DNA of 64,000 bases. Origin: Larix kaempferi. Taxonomy: Eukaryota > Streptophyta > Pinopsida > Pinales > Pinaceae. Location: the NCBI GenBank assembly GCA_027924585.1, contig BSBM01001662.1, positions 1,426,001 to 1,490,000 of the forward strand, in the 5' to 3' direction. Below, piece after piece: positions 44,040 to 55,999 of the stretch (position 1 is the first letter of the stretch; the number at the start of each line of letters is the position of its first letter). The notes under the pieces are model-generated. The model saw only the letters and a program-made list of their open reading frames with translations. It was not told the origin of the DNA and ran no database searches. The position numbers were made by a program, and so were the translations under genes.

Positions 44040-47000
44040 TGTTATCACATATATAGTAGCCGGGCTACCATACATTATTTTTCAGATTCCATAGCACATT
44101 TCAGCCAGTTCCTTTACTTTGAGATGATGAGATGAGTAGCTATCTATGGATCACTATCAGATTTTGGACAGCATATGTAGTCCCCATGCCATGACTGAGT
44201 CTTAGGACACTCAGAGAGATGACCGATGTAGCCATTATACCATTTATGCAGAGCAGTCAGTAGTGCCCAGAGTTACAGTAGCAGTTTCAGAGGACAGATG
44301 ATGGTTCAGAGGATGAGCATTCAGGTATATGACTCAGCAGGTATATCATGGTGTTATGGTTATATTGCTTTTATATTCATTCTTATGGCATGTCTTAGCA
44401 CTTAGTATCATGATCTAGCGATCATATAGATATGTGGACCCGGTTGATCTTATTATATATATATTCTACTGTCCTTACTCGGACTTAGAAGTTCACTACT
44501 CATAGTCATTGGTTTCACCCTCCCTAGGGAGAATAGAGGTGATCATTCCACCATAACTTGGCTTGCTAGTGTTGGCTCCATTACTCATTGTCTTCATCCA
44601 TCCATTACCTACCTTTTAGTTTATCACCCTGACTTACTACTTAACTAGTGACATGGAGGATCTTTTCCCCACTGTAGCCTCTGTATTGGATGAGCTTCCC
44701 TGTTTATTGTGTCTCGGCTCTGAGTTGGTGACAAAACTTACCTCTGGTGAGTTGGATTGTAGGCCTAAATCATTCTGATCGGTTGTCCCAATGTTTGGCA
44801 TTGGCTCGAACTCCCCCTAGTCACTTGAGATGTTGTTGGCTAAAACTGAAAGCTCGTACTATTTACGGAAACTGATAAATTCGCCCATGGAAACTAAAAA
44901 GGGCAAGAGCGATGAACCGCTGAAAAATACTCCTCGAAGAGTATAAGAAAGGTCCAAAAAGCAATGATTCTTAAAAGCTATATCTAAACAATTACTGACC
45001 TTATATATGTATGAAAAACATGCCCTAGATGCAAGCTGCAACTAGTTGTGCTTATCAGCACACCTAAGATCCGAAGGGTTATGTAGGCCAAAAAGGCCAT
45101 GAAATGAAATTGAATGATCCTAATGAACCTGGATCAACTTGATGTAGACATGAAGCCTAAGTTGAATAAGCACTCTCTAAACAACTTATCCATTTGTGAA
45201 ACACCGCCATTCCCTGTGTTGTTGCTCATTCAGTATATACTATGGTGTGTATTCCCTTTCCCATATCCAAAGTGTCACAATGTTAAGTCAGTCAGTCATG
45301 CTTTGGCCTAGCCAGTTTATTTTTAGCCTTCACCCTTCACTAGCAAATTGATCACAACTATGAAGTGAGTATGGTCCTGAAAGTCTAGTCTGAGTCATAT
45401 AAATAATTAATGACAATATATATTTGGATTTAGATCGCCAGTAATGACTACTTTGTGTTATAATTGCTATTTGAATGAGTTGTAGAGCATGCATTAACCT
45501 TTGACACTTTGCAGCAGCTTCAGATGGTAGTCTGAGTTATTTGGGTCAATATTGACCTGGGCAAACCTAGTTTGACCAAGGTCAATCACAGGACATGAGA
45601 TTATTGGACCTTATGATGACACAGGTAGATGATATATGGTCTATGTACATGTACATGATGGTTCTATGCATCAGATACAGGTTTATGATGATGATCTATG
45701 GTTTTCAGCATTATTTGATCATTTACAGATTATTATTATTTCACCTGTTCCGGTATATTGGGTATATTATATGATCATGCAGAGAGCTATATGGTGTATG
45801 AGTACACATCTTAAATAGTTTTGGACCTTCTGAGTCCAATGAGACAGTCTATTTTCAATTCCGGGCAGTTACAGTGATGATTTTGCCTCAGTAGGTTGTC
45901 CTAGTGCATTTTTGGTCTGTCGGAGACCCTGTCTGAGCAGAGATGATTTTTATTTGGTTCACCTAGGGCGCTGATGATGGAGGGGGTGGTCCAGCCACTT
46001 GTTTTTACCATATTACCCCCCTTCCGGACACACTGGTGTCCTCACCTTGACAGCGCAGGCACTCCAGGAGGCAGTTTGGGACAGGTACACGCTTCCCAAG
46101 GCAGTTTTGGATTGGTAGAAATGGCTACAGAAGAATTCGATTTGGGCTACTGAGGCAAAGTTTTGGCATGAAATGATCAGTGATGATGAGTGGGATGTCT
46201 TCCGCACCTTCTCCATCAGTTTCAGCCTCATCGGGGCCCACATACATCACTTATGGCACTTTCTGATGATTTTTGAGGTCTTTGGAGGCCTACGATTTGT
46301 CCATAGAGGCACGATTTGGTATAGTGATGACTATTTTATTATTATTGTGCTATGGGGATTGACCAAGGGTGGCTAATATTACCTCTTGGACCCACCATAA
46401 GCTTATTTTTATATTTTGTCATCATGATTTGGTGGGATCCCCTCTCCTAGGGCGATTTTATCCACTTATTATTATATTTTATGGTTGATCCATGTATTTT
46501 ATTGTTGAGCTCATCTCAACCATTGATTAGATCTTTTGATCTTTTAATCTTAGCCACTCATGCAAAAAGTGGTTAGGATTATGCTCTCTCCCCATCTTAT
46601 TTAAGGAGGGAGCCTCTCATTGTAAAATCATCTAGAGATTTTTGGCTCTTGGCTCTTGGAATAAAATTTCTATCTTTTGGAGTACATGCTTGGGTTGGAG
46701 TGGATGTTGGTTGTTTTTATTGTAAATGCTTTTGTCCATTGCACTGGAGGATCTATTGTAGCTATCTTGCATATTTTGCCATATCTTTTTACATGTGGAG
46801 AAGACTTCTTCAACAAGTGCGAATTGGTGGGGAGGCTGGCCCTTCAAACTTGGAGGAGGACGTTTTGGGTTAAACAGGGAGTGGTTTTATCTTTGCACCA
46901 ACTATTCTTTGCTTATCTCTTTCTTGCTTGTATCTACCTTCAACATGTTAAACTGATTGATGCTTTGCTCCTTGGTTTTGACAGGTTAGAGGGACACATA

Positions 47001-48560
47001 TGTGGCTTGGAAAAATCGATTTGGCAAGAGGGCTTTAAAAATTCTCCATTTGATCTTTGGCAAAAGTAATCCTCATCTCAACTAGCATTCATCTCTTCAT
47101 CCAGGTATGCTCCAAAGGTATGATCTTCTTCTTCCTTGAATCATCCATAATTTCTACATAAAAACCCTAATTGATCAAAACCCTCATTTGGGTTTTTCTT
47201 AGATCTACTTAGATCTAGCCTTGCTTTTGACGAGATATTAAAAACCCACATCTATAGCATCCACCCCTAGTGGGATCTATAGTTTGGTGGTGATTGGGTT
47301 AAAATTGACACACTTTTCAAGGCAATAAAGTCCTCTTGAGCCAAATCGCACTTCCTTGGAGAGGCTTGTTTGGTCAGATCTAGTACATGGGTAGGTGAGA
47401 TCCCACTTGATTTGCAATCTACACACTTGATAACCTACCCCTAGACTTTTACTTGCGTGATTTCTACCTTCTGGGCATCATTCCACATTTTAAGGGATTA
47501 AAACCCCCTTTTTAACTACTTGGCATCTTAAAACTCAGATCTAGCAAGATCTAATCCTTGGATTGACTTGATTTTCTAGATCCACATAGATCGGTGCCTA
47601 AGCTACTTGGATCTACAATTTGGTGGCCATTGGACTTGATTTGACACACCTTATCCACCTTTTAGCCCTCCTTGAGCAAGGTCACACTTCCTTGGGTGAG
47701 TGAGTTTGCCCACTTTGAGGACATGGGTGGTTGAGATTTTTGTGGATTTGGAACAGGCATATCTCAAAACCTAGGTCTAGAGTATCATTTTGTGACGATA
47801 TGCCTTGGGGATAGCATTCCTTGTTTTAAGGGATTGTGGTCCACTTGGGTCATTTCATGAAAACCTAGATCTAGCAAGATCCAACCACACTATCTCAATT
47901 AGCCCACTTGTCTTGACCTCTAGGTGTCTTGATCTACACTTTGACATATCTTTTGACTCCATTAGCCCATCCAACAAGGCACTAGTCCTCCTCAAAGCAA
48001 GTCGCACTCCTTGGGAATTGTGTCAAACCTTAGATCCAGTACATGGGTACTCCTAGTTTCAACTTAGATCCATAGATCTCCTCATTACATATTCTCTAGT
48101 GCCAATTGCATCCTTTAATTTCACCTTGTGGGTCCATATTAAGCCATTTCACATATCCCAAGAAAGTGGGACCCACTTGTGCAACATATGGTACTACATC
48201 TTATCATTTTAACTAATCATGTGGCCTAAATCATACATTGGTTGAAACACTAATCATTCCTCAAACCACCTTCAACCATACTTTAATTTCTAGGTCCACT
48301 TTACCTTGCATTGGTTTCCGTAACTTACCATTTACTCACCCCTAGGAACCTTTGTTTGGGTCCAATCGCCTTGGATTGGTTATAGGGCTCCCCCTTGGTC
48401 TTGATTCACCTTGACCTAAAGTGAAGAGTGCCTCGGTTGACGTGACTCCCACCTTGCATTGGGAACCGTGGCATCTCTTGGGTCACCTCTTTAGTTGCCC
48501 ATCTCCTCTACCGTCCCCGATGGGATACCACTAGGGGCAACTACAAGTTGTGTGATAACA
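44040..48560. mobile_element. 4.5 kb LTR-like block inserted in the Copia element
   Basis: It starts TGTTATCAC and ends GTGATAACA (9 bp inverted ends with TG...CA). GGTAT lies to the left (44035-44039) and GGTAC to the right (48561-48565); the Copia frame resumes without loss across it. No coding domain, no internal LTR pair and no primer site were found. A TATA-like 'cttatttaagg' lies at about 46596 and an 'aataaa' near 46660. Diverged ~330 bp repeats occupy 47.27-48.07 kb. The best reading is a very long solo LTR; a non-coding derivative or other transposon is possible. Confidence 0.65.
47270..48070. repeat. degenerate ~330 bp repeats within the 4.5 kb block
   Basis: Three successive stretches share the order 'tgacacacytt...ccttgag...tcrcacttccttgg...acatggg' at about 47300, 47640 and 47960, and the words 'agatctagcaagatc' recur between them. 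Divergence is high, so the duplications are old. Confidence 0.5.
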
Positions 48561-50511
48561 GGTACCTTCACAGAGTTCAGCGAGTCAGAGTACAGGGTCA
48601 CAGGTTTCTGGAGTGACTAGGTCACAGGTTACAGGTACCCAGTCTACACGGACTTCTGGTACAGGGACAGGTTCACGAGTCACAGGTTCATAGGTTTCAC
48701 CTTCATGTGATTCGAGTGGTACAGGTTCAAGATCTCAGGCCACAAGTACTTCTTCGGGGAGATAGTTATCATATCAGGAGGTTCAGGAGGAGAGCCCACC
48801 ACAGGAAGCTACTTCTAGGAAACGTAAGCCAAGTTGGCTTAAGGATCTTGTGAAGGAAGCTGAGGAGTCTATGGGGCCACCCAGGAGGGAGGTCAGAGAG
48901 AGCAGGGCACCAGAGAGATTTTCCAGTTATATGGCGATGGTGACTGGTTTAAGTGATTCCGAGCCTACTACATTTGAGGAGGCTACCCCACACCAGGTTT
49001 AGAGAGATGCCATGATGGAAGAGTACAAATCCATCATGAAGAATGGGGTGTGGGAGGTTGTTCCGAGACCGAAGGGGAAGTTAGTGGTGACTTCCAAGTG
49101 GCTCTATAAAATCAAGCGTGTTGTAGATGGCAGCATCAACAAGTACAAAACTCGTTTTGTTGCACGAGGATTCTCACAGGTAGAGGTAGTTTACTATTAT
49201 GAGACCTTTGCACCGGTTGCTAGATTTTCTTCGATCAGAGCAGTGATCTCCATTGTGGCAGAGATGGGTTGAAGGATTCATCAAATGGATGTGAAAACCG
49301 CTTTTCTGAACGATTTTCTACAGTAGGAGGTATATCTAAAGTAGCCTCGGGGCTTTGAGATTCATGGGAGAGATTCACACGTTTGCAGGCTGAAAAAGGC
49401 CTTATATGGTCTGAAGCAAGCCCCTCGGGGTTGATATTCCAGGATTGATACTTATTTGTTGTCGATTGGGTTTCAAAAGAGTGAGGCGGATCCCAACCTA
49501 TACTACATTGTGGTTGGTGGTGTTCCGCTCATTCTTCTGCTATATGATGATGACTTGTTCATTACAGGAGGAGAGCACCTGATTGAAGCATGTAAGAAAG
49601 ATCTTGCTTCAGAGTTCGAGATGACTGACCTTGGACTGATGCATTATTATTTGGGGATGGAGATATGGCAGGAGGATGGACATGTTTTCCTGAGTCAGGG
49701 AAAGTATGTTGTTGCAGATATTCTGAGGAGATTTCGGATGGAGGATTGCATACCCATGTCCACACCCATGACCACCAACTGGACGAAGCTTCATGCTTCT
49801 GAGGGAGAGTTGGTGGATCCTACTGTATATCGTCAATTGATTGGTTCATTGATGTATTTAGTCAACACCAGACCAGATATGAGTTTTGCAGTTAACACTC
49901 TCAGTCAGTTCATGGTGGAGCCCAGGAGAGTGCACTGGATAGTTGCAAAACATCTATTGAGATACCTTGCAGGTATAGTAGATTTTGGTTTGGACTATAG
50001 GAGATCTGATGGAGTGGGATTGGTTGGCTTTACAGATTCAGATTGGGCAGGTAGTGTTTCGGACCGGAAGAGCACTTCAGATTGTTGTTTCAGTTTGGGC
50101 TCAGCAGTTGTGTCTTGGTTCAGTCAAAAACAAAAGTCTGTAGCATTGAGTTCTGCAGAGGCTGAGTACATGGCAGCCAATCAGGCTAGTTGTGAAGCCT
50201 TGTGGCTTCACAATTTGATGGTTGATTTATTTGGTCAGGAGAAGAGACCTACAGTCATACATTGTGATAATCAAAGTTGCATTAGACTCTCTGAAAATCC
50301 GGTATTTCATAACAAGTCAAAACACATTGAGATCAGGTATCACTTCATCAGGGATTATGTTCAGAGAGGAGCAGTACAGTTGCAGTACATTTCGACTGAT
50401 GAGCAGGTGGCTGACATTCTCACGAAGTCTTTGGGTAGAGGGAAGCATGTCTATTTCAGAGACAATTTGGGAGTGGTGAAGAACACCTTCCTCGGTAAGA
50501 GGGAGTGTTGA
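48561..50511 (+). pseudogene. Copia reverse transcriptase and RNase H
   Basis: A linker rich in T/G/S precedes 'SRKRKPSWLKDLVKEAEESM'. RT blocks: 'WEVVPRPKGKLVVTSKWLYK', 'KTRFVARGFSQVE', 'HQMDVKTAFLNDFLQ', 'LKKALYGLKQAPRG' and the active site 'LLLYDDDLFITGG', where Y-V-D-D is usual. RNase H: 'GFTDSDWAGSVSDRKSTSDC', 'ALSSAEAEYMAA', 'IHCDNQSCIRLSENPVFHNK' and 'HIEIRYHFIRDYV'. Stops occur at 49003, 49270, 49324, 49342 and 49432. From 49436 to TGA 50509 the frame is open. Confidence 0.92.
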
Positions 50512-51630
50512 AAAGTTACCTAGGAAGTGTTGTTCACCTAGTTTTTCCTTGGGGTGGACAAGGACACTTTAATTGGTGACCCCTAGTCAAGTTTAATTAA
50601 TGAAGTGAGATGCACTTTATAATTTTAAAGTCACTTCATTAAAAGGTAAAGTCATGGTTTATCCTAAGTTCACATTTAATAAAAGTCAAGTGAGTGATTA
50701 ATTAAAAGGGGGTGCTCACACTTTATTAAATGACATGAGGTGCACTAAATGTCATTTATTAATTATTTAATTGAGCATTTAATGAGAACCCCTCATCTAA
50801 TCTAATCTGGACCATTAGATTGAAAGAGGAAGTTGCCATGAACAAAAAGGGACTAGGGCAAGGCAAACTTAATTCATTATTCACTTTTCAAGAGAGTTTT
50901 TGAGAGGAGAGGAGGAGGAGAAGAGGGTTTGAAGATATTTCACCCATAAAAAAATTCTGCAGATCCAGGAGAACAGCAAGGAGATTTAGGGCACAAATTT
51001 CGAGAAGAAGCTGGCACAGATTTCGAGGAAGAAATCCGTACAAGAATCTATACGACTGGGCACAAATTTCTATAAAGTCGTACAACAGTACGGATTTGGC
51101 ACAGATTTCGAGAACAGGTACAAAATTTAAATGATGTCCGTATAGTGAAGATACAGTAGATTATGGCACGGTTTCCGAGGCAGTAGATTGCACAGAAATC
51201 GAGAAGTTCGTACAGCCCACACGTGTGAGTCGTACAACACGGTTTTTGAGGTTTTCGTACAGCAGTTCATTGGCACAGTTTTCAAGATGGAAAAATGATA
51301 AGTACTGCTATTTTTATTTCTATATATTATACCCTAAAGAAATAAAAATTCTCTCTCTCAGAAACAGGTTTTCCCTCAGGGTTTCATCCTGGACCGATTG
51401 GTCAAAAATATTGTGTTAAATTTTTCAGGTGGTTGGCTGATTTAAATTTCTGAGTATGAGTTTATTGGCTTAAAGTTAAAATTTCTGAGTAGTTTTGAAT
51501 TTGAAAAAGAATCTCGTGTGTTTCAGTTTAGTCATTTTTATGTTAAAAATGTGCATATTGGGGTTTGGGCATTAAACCATGCAGAGAAGCTATCAAGCTT
51601 GAAACCGGGTTGGGGTTCCAAAAACTTTCA
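50506..51630 (+). repeat. 3' LTR of the Copia element
   Basis: 1125 bp, preceded by the purine tract that overlaps the end of the pol frame (TGA at 50509-50511) and followed by the CAGGT duplication. Confidence 0.92.
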
Positions 51631-52232
51631 CAGGTAATGACCCTTTATCATCTTAACAATCAAGATCATTGTTATTTCATATTGGTTTCTTAGATCATTT
51701 CATATTTGTTTAACATCTGAGGGTTTGAAACTTTGAGGTTTGAAATTTGGATGCAGATATTGAGACTATGCGGGACAAGACCAAACTAAGTCCAATTAAT
51801 AGGTGAAACTTCCATGGTGGGGAAATTCCAAATATCCAAAAATTGGCCGTCAAGATCTTGTCACGAGTTGCTAGTTCCTCATCAGCAGAGAGGAACTGAA
51901 GCACATATGGCTTCATCCATTCGATGAAGCGAAATAGATTGGGCTCCAAGAAGGCCTTGGAACTTGTTTATGTCGATTCCAACCTTCGCCTTTTCTCACA
52001 TAAGAAGGATGAATACAAATTGGGGCCCACCAAACTATGGGATCTAGAACCAGAGTTACCTGACTTGGATATGACATTGAATGCCATGTCTCATATGAAT
52101 CCATTTGATGGGGGGGCACCATCAAGTGGACATGGCAGCAATGCTCCCGTTTCTACTTCTAGAGGCGGTGAAAGTGCTAGTGTTGATGTTGATCTTCGTC
52201 ATATGGACGAGAACATTTTTTATGATATGTAA
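51631..52232 (+). pseudogene. hAT A transposase, C-terminal dimerisation region
   Basis: After a probable intron (51634-51756, GT...GCAG) the frame reads 'DIETMRDKTKLSP', a TGA, 'PNIQKLAVKILSRVASSSSA', 'ERN' with TGA where the family has Trp, then 'STYGFIHSMKRNRLGSKKA', 'LVYVDSNLRLFSHK' and ends 'DENIFYDM' at TAA 52230-52232. This is the hAT C-terminal dimerisation domain. Both TGA stops fit G-to-A change of TGG codons. Confidence 0.85.
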
Positions 52233-52473
52233 ATGCAATTTATAATTATATTTTGAACTTTTGAACAATGAAGTATGAAAACTGAACAATGAATATCATA
52301 ATATGATAGTAGGTTGCCACTTAATTCGTTTTGTAATTTGTATATTTGACTTATGTTGATGATGATGATTATGTAATAACTAATATGTTAATATGTAGTT
52401 TTAAATTTTAATTTGAAATTTAAATGATGAATGTCAAATTTTACTTAGATTTTATATATATATACGTCATTTC

Positions 52474-53790
52474 TGTTAGCATTTTTATAGCTCGAAGGTA
52501 CTCCTGCATCAAGTGCCTAGGTGCAGGAGTCCGAGGTGATATGAATTCTCATTTAATGTCTTAAAGTGACTTTAATAATGAGCATTTATTAAAGTACCTT
52601 TTTTATGTGACTTTATGATTTAAAAGTGAGTTGCACTTTATTATGTTTTTAAAGTGACTTTAAGTTATAGTGTATTTTTTAATTATTTAGGGTTATGTGA
52701 CTTTTCGAAAAGAAAATTTGTTATATAGTTCACTTAGGAGTTTTAAGTGAATGAGAAATTAGATCCTAGCCATGGATCTCGTGGCCAAGATCTAATCTCA
52801 TCCATTGAATTTGAAGAGTCATGGGAGTTACCCTAATGAGGTAAATAAAAAGGTGTTGAGACTTCATTTACACAAATCTCAAAGAAAAAAAAAGAGGCAC
52901 GCATCCCAAGAGGAGAGGAAGAGGCACGGGTTCCAAAGCAGAGAGAGCAGTCTCTTGTGGAGCACGAGTTTCATAGAGAGAGAAGAAAAGTCGAGCTGTG
53001 GAGACAAACTTGGAAGGGACAGTCTGGGGCACGCATTTCTAGAAGAAGAGAGCTGTGAGAAGGAACACGCATTCCCAGGTTGACAGTTTCAGTGAGGGCG
53101 CATTTCCCAAGAGATTTGGGATGGCTCTTTTTCCAGTCTGTTTGCAGCATCCAGTGAAGTGACTGTTCAGTGATAGTGACTGAACTTACTGAAGAGCAAT
53201 CACTGCTGAAAGTGACTGGCCGTACAGCAGAGAGAAGGTTCTGATTTTAGACTGAGTTACATGCACAGAAATCGAGGTCCCTCTTGCTGAGGTATATTCA
53301 GTGCTTTATTCTCCATTTTTTACTGATGTATTAATGACTGTAGCAGTCAATGTGTTTGTACTGAGTTAATTACAGTGAAGGGAGGTATAGGGGTTTAAAA
53401 CTTTAAAGTACTGTGGCACAGTTTTTTAGGCCATTTACAGTCATATCTTGCTGCTGTAACATCATATGTACTTCTGATATATTTTTGTCTGAGATAGCTC
53501 AATAAACTCTCTCTTGTGGACTGGTTTTCCCCCAGGGGGTGGGGGTTTTTCCAGGGTCTTATTTGACCAAATATACTATGTTCATATATTTTACAGTCTG
53601 CTGTAAATGTGCTTATTTCTGCTGCAAATGATGCTTCATAAGGAGTATATTCACCTACAGTGTCTTTTAATTTAAGCTTGATATGTGTGTATAATTACTT
53701 TCTACTGTTGAGGTTAATATCAAAGTTTTATGAAGCATTTGACATCACCCTCAGATGGCTGTTATGTGAACAGATTTTTGAGTTTTGTCA
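52474..53790 (+). mobile_element. solo LTR of a Copia-type element in the 3' UTR of hAT A
   Basis: It starts TGTTAGCATT, ends AGTTTTGTCA, and is flanked by ATTTC (52469-52473) and TTTTC (53791-53795), one mismatch in five. Internally it follows the plan of the Copia LTRs above ('ggttttcccccaggg', 'tttgaccaaatatac' against 'ggttttccctcaggg', 'ggtcaaaaatatt'), so it belongs to a related family. No coding sequence is present. Confidence 0.7.
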
Positions 53791-53893
53791 TTTTCTAATA
53801 GTTTCCCTGCCGTATCATATCCAGATTTTTTGAAAATTTTCCATATCCGTGTCCCCCCCTCCGTATCCGTTTCAGTGAAACTTAGGGGCAAAC

Positions 53894-55999
53894 ACTTCTA
53901 CAAAGCAAAATATGAGTGTGGCCATGTGTCCCAATGATTTGCCTCAAGGCCAGCACATCTTTGAGGTGGAAACCAAGGGGACCCGCCACGACCTAATCAA
54001 GGGTATTTAGCCCTAAAATCAACACTCTACATTATATATAGCCCCAAAACTTGGCCTTTACAAAGAAAAACTAAACCCCTCACTTTTGGTACATCTGGAA
54101 GGAATGCTTCCGACACTCTGAGGCATAACAGGGACTACCTCCCTTGGCTTTGTTTAGGAGTTGGCCTAAACAGAGGAGTCGAGTGTTGTGGTGATAGTTG
54201 CACCCAACTCGAGACTTGCCCCAAGGCCGCGTCAGTGAGTTGAGATTTTTCTCACCTACGTGCGGGTTAAGGAAGCAATAGGTAGTACCGTAATACACAA
54301 AAGCCGATCCTAATAAATGCAAGCAACAGCCAAGAAACACCCTAAAGTCATAAAATAGCAAGAGGCTCCAAACCAACTCTGTAATAGATCATAATGTCCA
54401 TAAGAAACCAAGTTCTATCAATATATGTTATGATTTGTCAGACATTTTTGGAATCAATTTTGCTAAAATTAAGGGACACTAAAGTACAATGGACACTCTA
54501 GACGATCAACCCAGCCTAATAGAGGTCAGTTTTCACCTAATCTTCAATATTTTTTCATGCTGGGCAATGTAATTGATATATGCCTTGATTAAGTAAACTC
54601 CATGCTCTTCCAGATATATATAATATGCTCGAAGCATCTGAAGAGTGTTTTTCGTTCTAAAGCTGGAATAAAAAATGGGTTTTTTTTTCGTTGGAACAAA
54701 AATATCACTCTTCCATGCAAGGGTATTTCTTGATAAAGCACATTAAAAATATTTACAGATGCATTCTTGTTACTACAAACGGTACCTTTAGGGACAATGA
54801 AAATGGGATGATCACACTATTAACTGCAGTGTACCATCATTTTAACTAATCACTTAACACGATGATTATCTATCCTAAAAGAAGTTTGACTATGTTATTC
54901 AACACCATCTGTTAAGAATGAGAAAAATTGAAATATGTAAATTACACAAGAAATTTACTCAAAACATGTATTGGGAATGAATTCAGATTCTTTTCTTCCT
55001 CAGCTGAAGATGCTCAAATAGCTTTCATCCAAGAGACTTTCCACATCTTCTGCAACAACCTAAACTATGGATGGTCACTTGCTTGGAAGGAGAACACAAT
55101 CGTTGACTGGAATGATTCTACTATTCTCATTATCTGGGGACAAGATACGGGTAAGTAAAGGCACAAGCAACTAAACCACCATAACTACTACAACCTCTCG
55201 CTCTGCCATAGGAGCAGCATGCCAAGCAAGGTACATCGCGAACAGAGATCACAGAAATAGGAGCTATTTATTCGATATACAGAGACATTCATGGAACTTC
55301 TCGTGATATGCATTTACTAATTCACAATGCCAAAATAGGAAAAATTAATATTCATAAGCATGCAATTGTGTTTTTTTAGAACATTAAACATTCAAGAAGA
55401 TCAATTATCTAAGTATGCATTATATTTGCAAGAGGCAGTCTTCCTGAGCAAGCGTTCAGGGATGGTGCTCTAATTTCAGAGACTGTGAAGTCTCTCTTCT
55501 AATTCCTGGTTTAGATCCTTCTGCATTTTTCTCAGTTCTGGCTGGAGCAGGTTTTTTCTGATGGTCCCAGTCTGATAATTTTTATTTTGTATGGAATGGG
55601 TGTTATGAAATCCTGGAGGATTTTCATATTTGGATGACTCTGTTAATTACTCAAAGGACTGTACAACAAAAACTCGATCTTTTCTTTTTGAGCCATAATG
55701 GCTAGCCGATGTATATTTTGATTTCACCTTTGAAAAATCAAATATAAGACTTTCATGGAAAAAACGCATGCAATTATATCATAGAAATACATTTCCAAAT
55801 GTATGGAGCTTGTAGGAACAATCTCGATTGATCGTGAACAATGCCATTTGAAATAAAAGCATCAGCAACCACCAAATGGAACCATTCTGAACAGAACAGT
55901 TATTTCAATCGCAATACAACATTACATTACAATATATGCAAAAACATTAAATGGAAACAATAACATAAACAAATTATTCATCACAAGCCGGAATCTTAC
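53894..55999. other. intron DNA between hAT A and the SKIP31 exons
   Basis: No gene supported. The frame at 54928-55158 is open but unlike any family I know. Some GC-richer sequence (53,900-54,260) may be repeat-derived. Confidence 0.4.

Larger units (their letters stand above)
40869..51630 (+). mobile_element. Ty1/copia LTR retrotransposon, inactive, itself interrupted
   Basis: LTRs at 40869-42018 and 50506-51630, starting TGTTGAAAAG and ending ACTTTCA. CAGGT is duplicated at 40864-40868 and 51631-51635. The site TGGTATCAGAGC at 42019 is the classic initiator-Met tRNA primer site, and 'taagagggag' precedes the 3' LTR as a short polypurine tract. The gene order gag - integrase - RT - RNase H, with integrase before RT, is that of Copia. 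The protease is deleted and a 4.5 kb block sits between integrase and RT. Stops and frameshifts occur throughout. Confidence 0.93.
33992..53885 (+). mobile_element. hAT element A, split by three later insertions, 5'-truncated
   Basis: Transposase pieces in order on the plus strand lie at 33992-35086, 40712-40868 and 51631-52232, each joining exactly once the intervening LTR insertions and their target duplications are removed. The right end is '...GTTTCAGTGAAACTTAG' at 53885; its complement CTAAGTTTCACTGAAACGG resembles the CTAAGT..AC.TGA.ACGG end of hAT B. The next eight bases (GGGCAAAC) would be its target duplication. The left end and the N-terminal BED-finger region are not found. Confidence 0.8.
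28740..55999 (-). other. 27,260-base last intron of the SKIP31-like gene
   Basis: The donor is 'TTTG|gtaaga' at 55999 and the acceptor 'tatacag|CACG' at 28740, read on the minus strand. It contains hAT A and everything nested in it, the ~786 bp tandem repeats and several unclassified repeats. The transposase and polyprotein genes of hAT A and the Copia element run antisense to the host gene; the hAT B transposase runs in the host sense. Confidence 0.85.

Noticed and set aside
54928-55158. Open frame of 76 codons between hAT A and the SKIP31 exons
   Set aside because: No recognised domain, no splice context and opposite to the host gene. Open length is within chance.
55190-55260. Candidate last exon of the SKIP31-like gene close to its other exons
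   Set aside because: Only a loose resemblance in one frame and the wrong phase; the exon at 28669-28739 matches exactly in phase and sequence.
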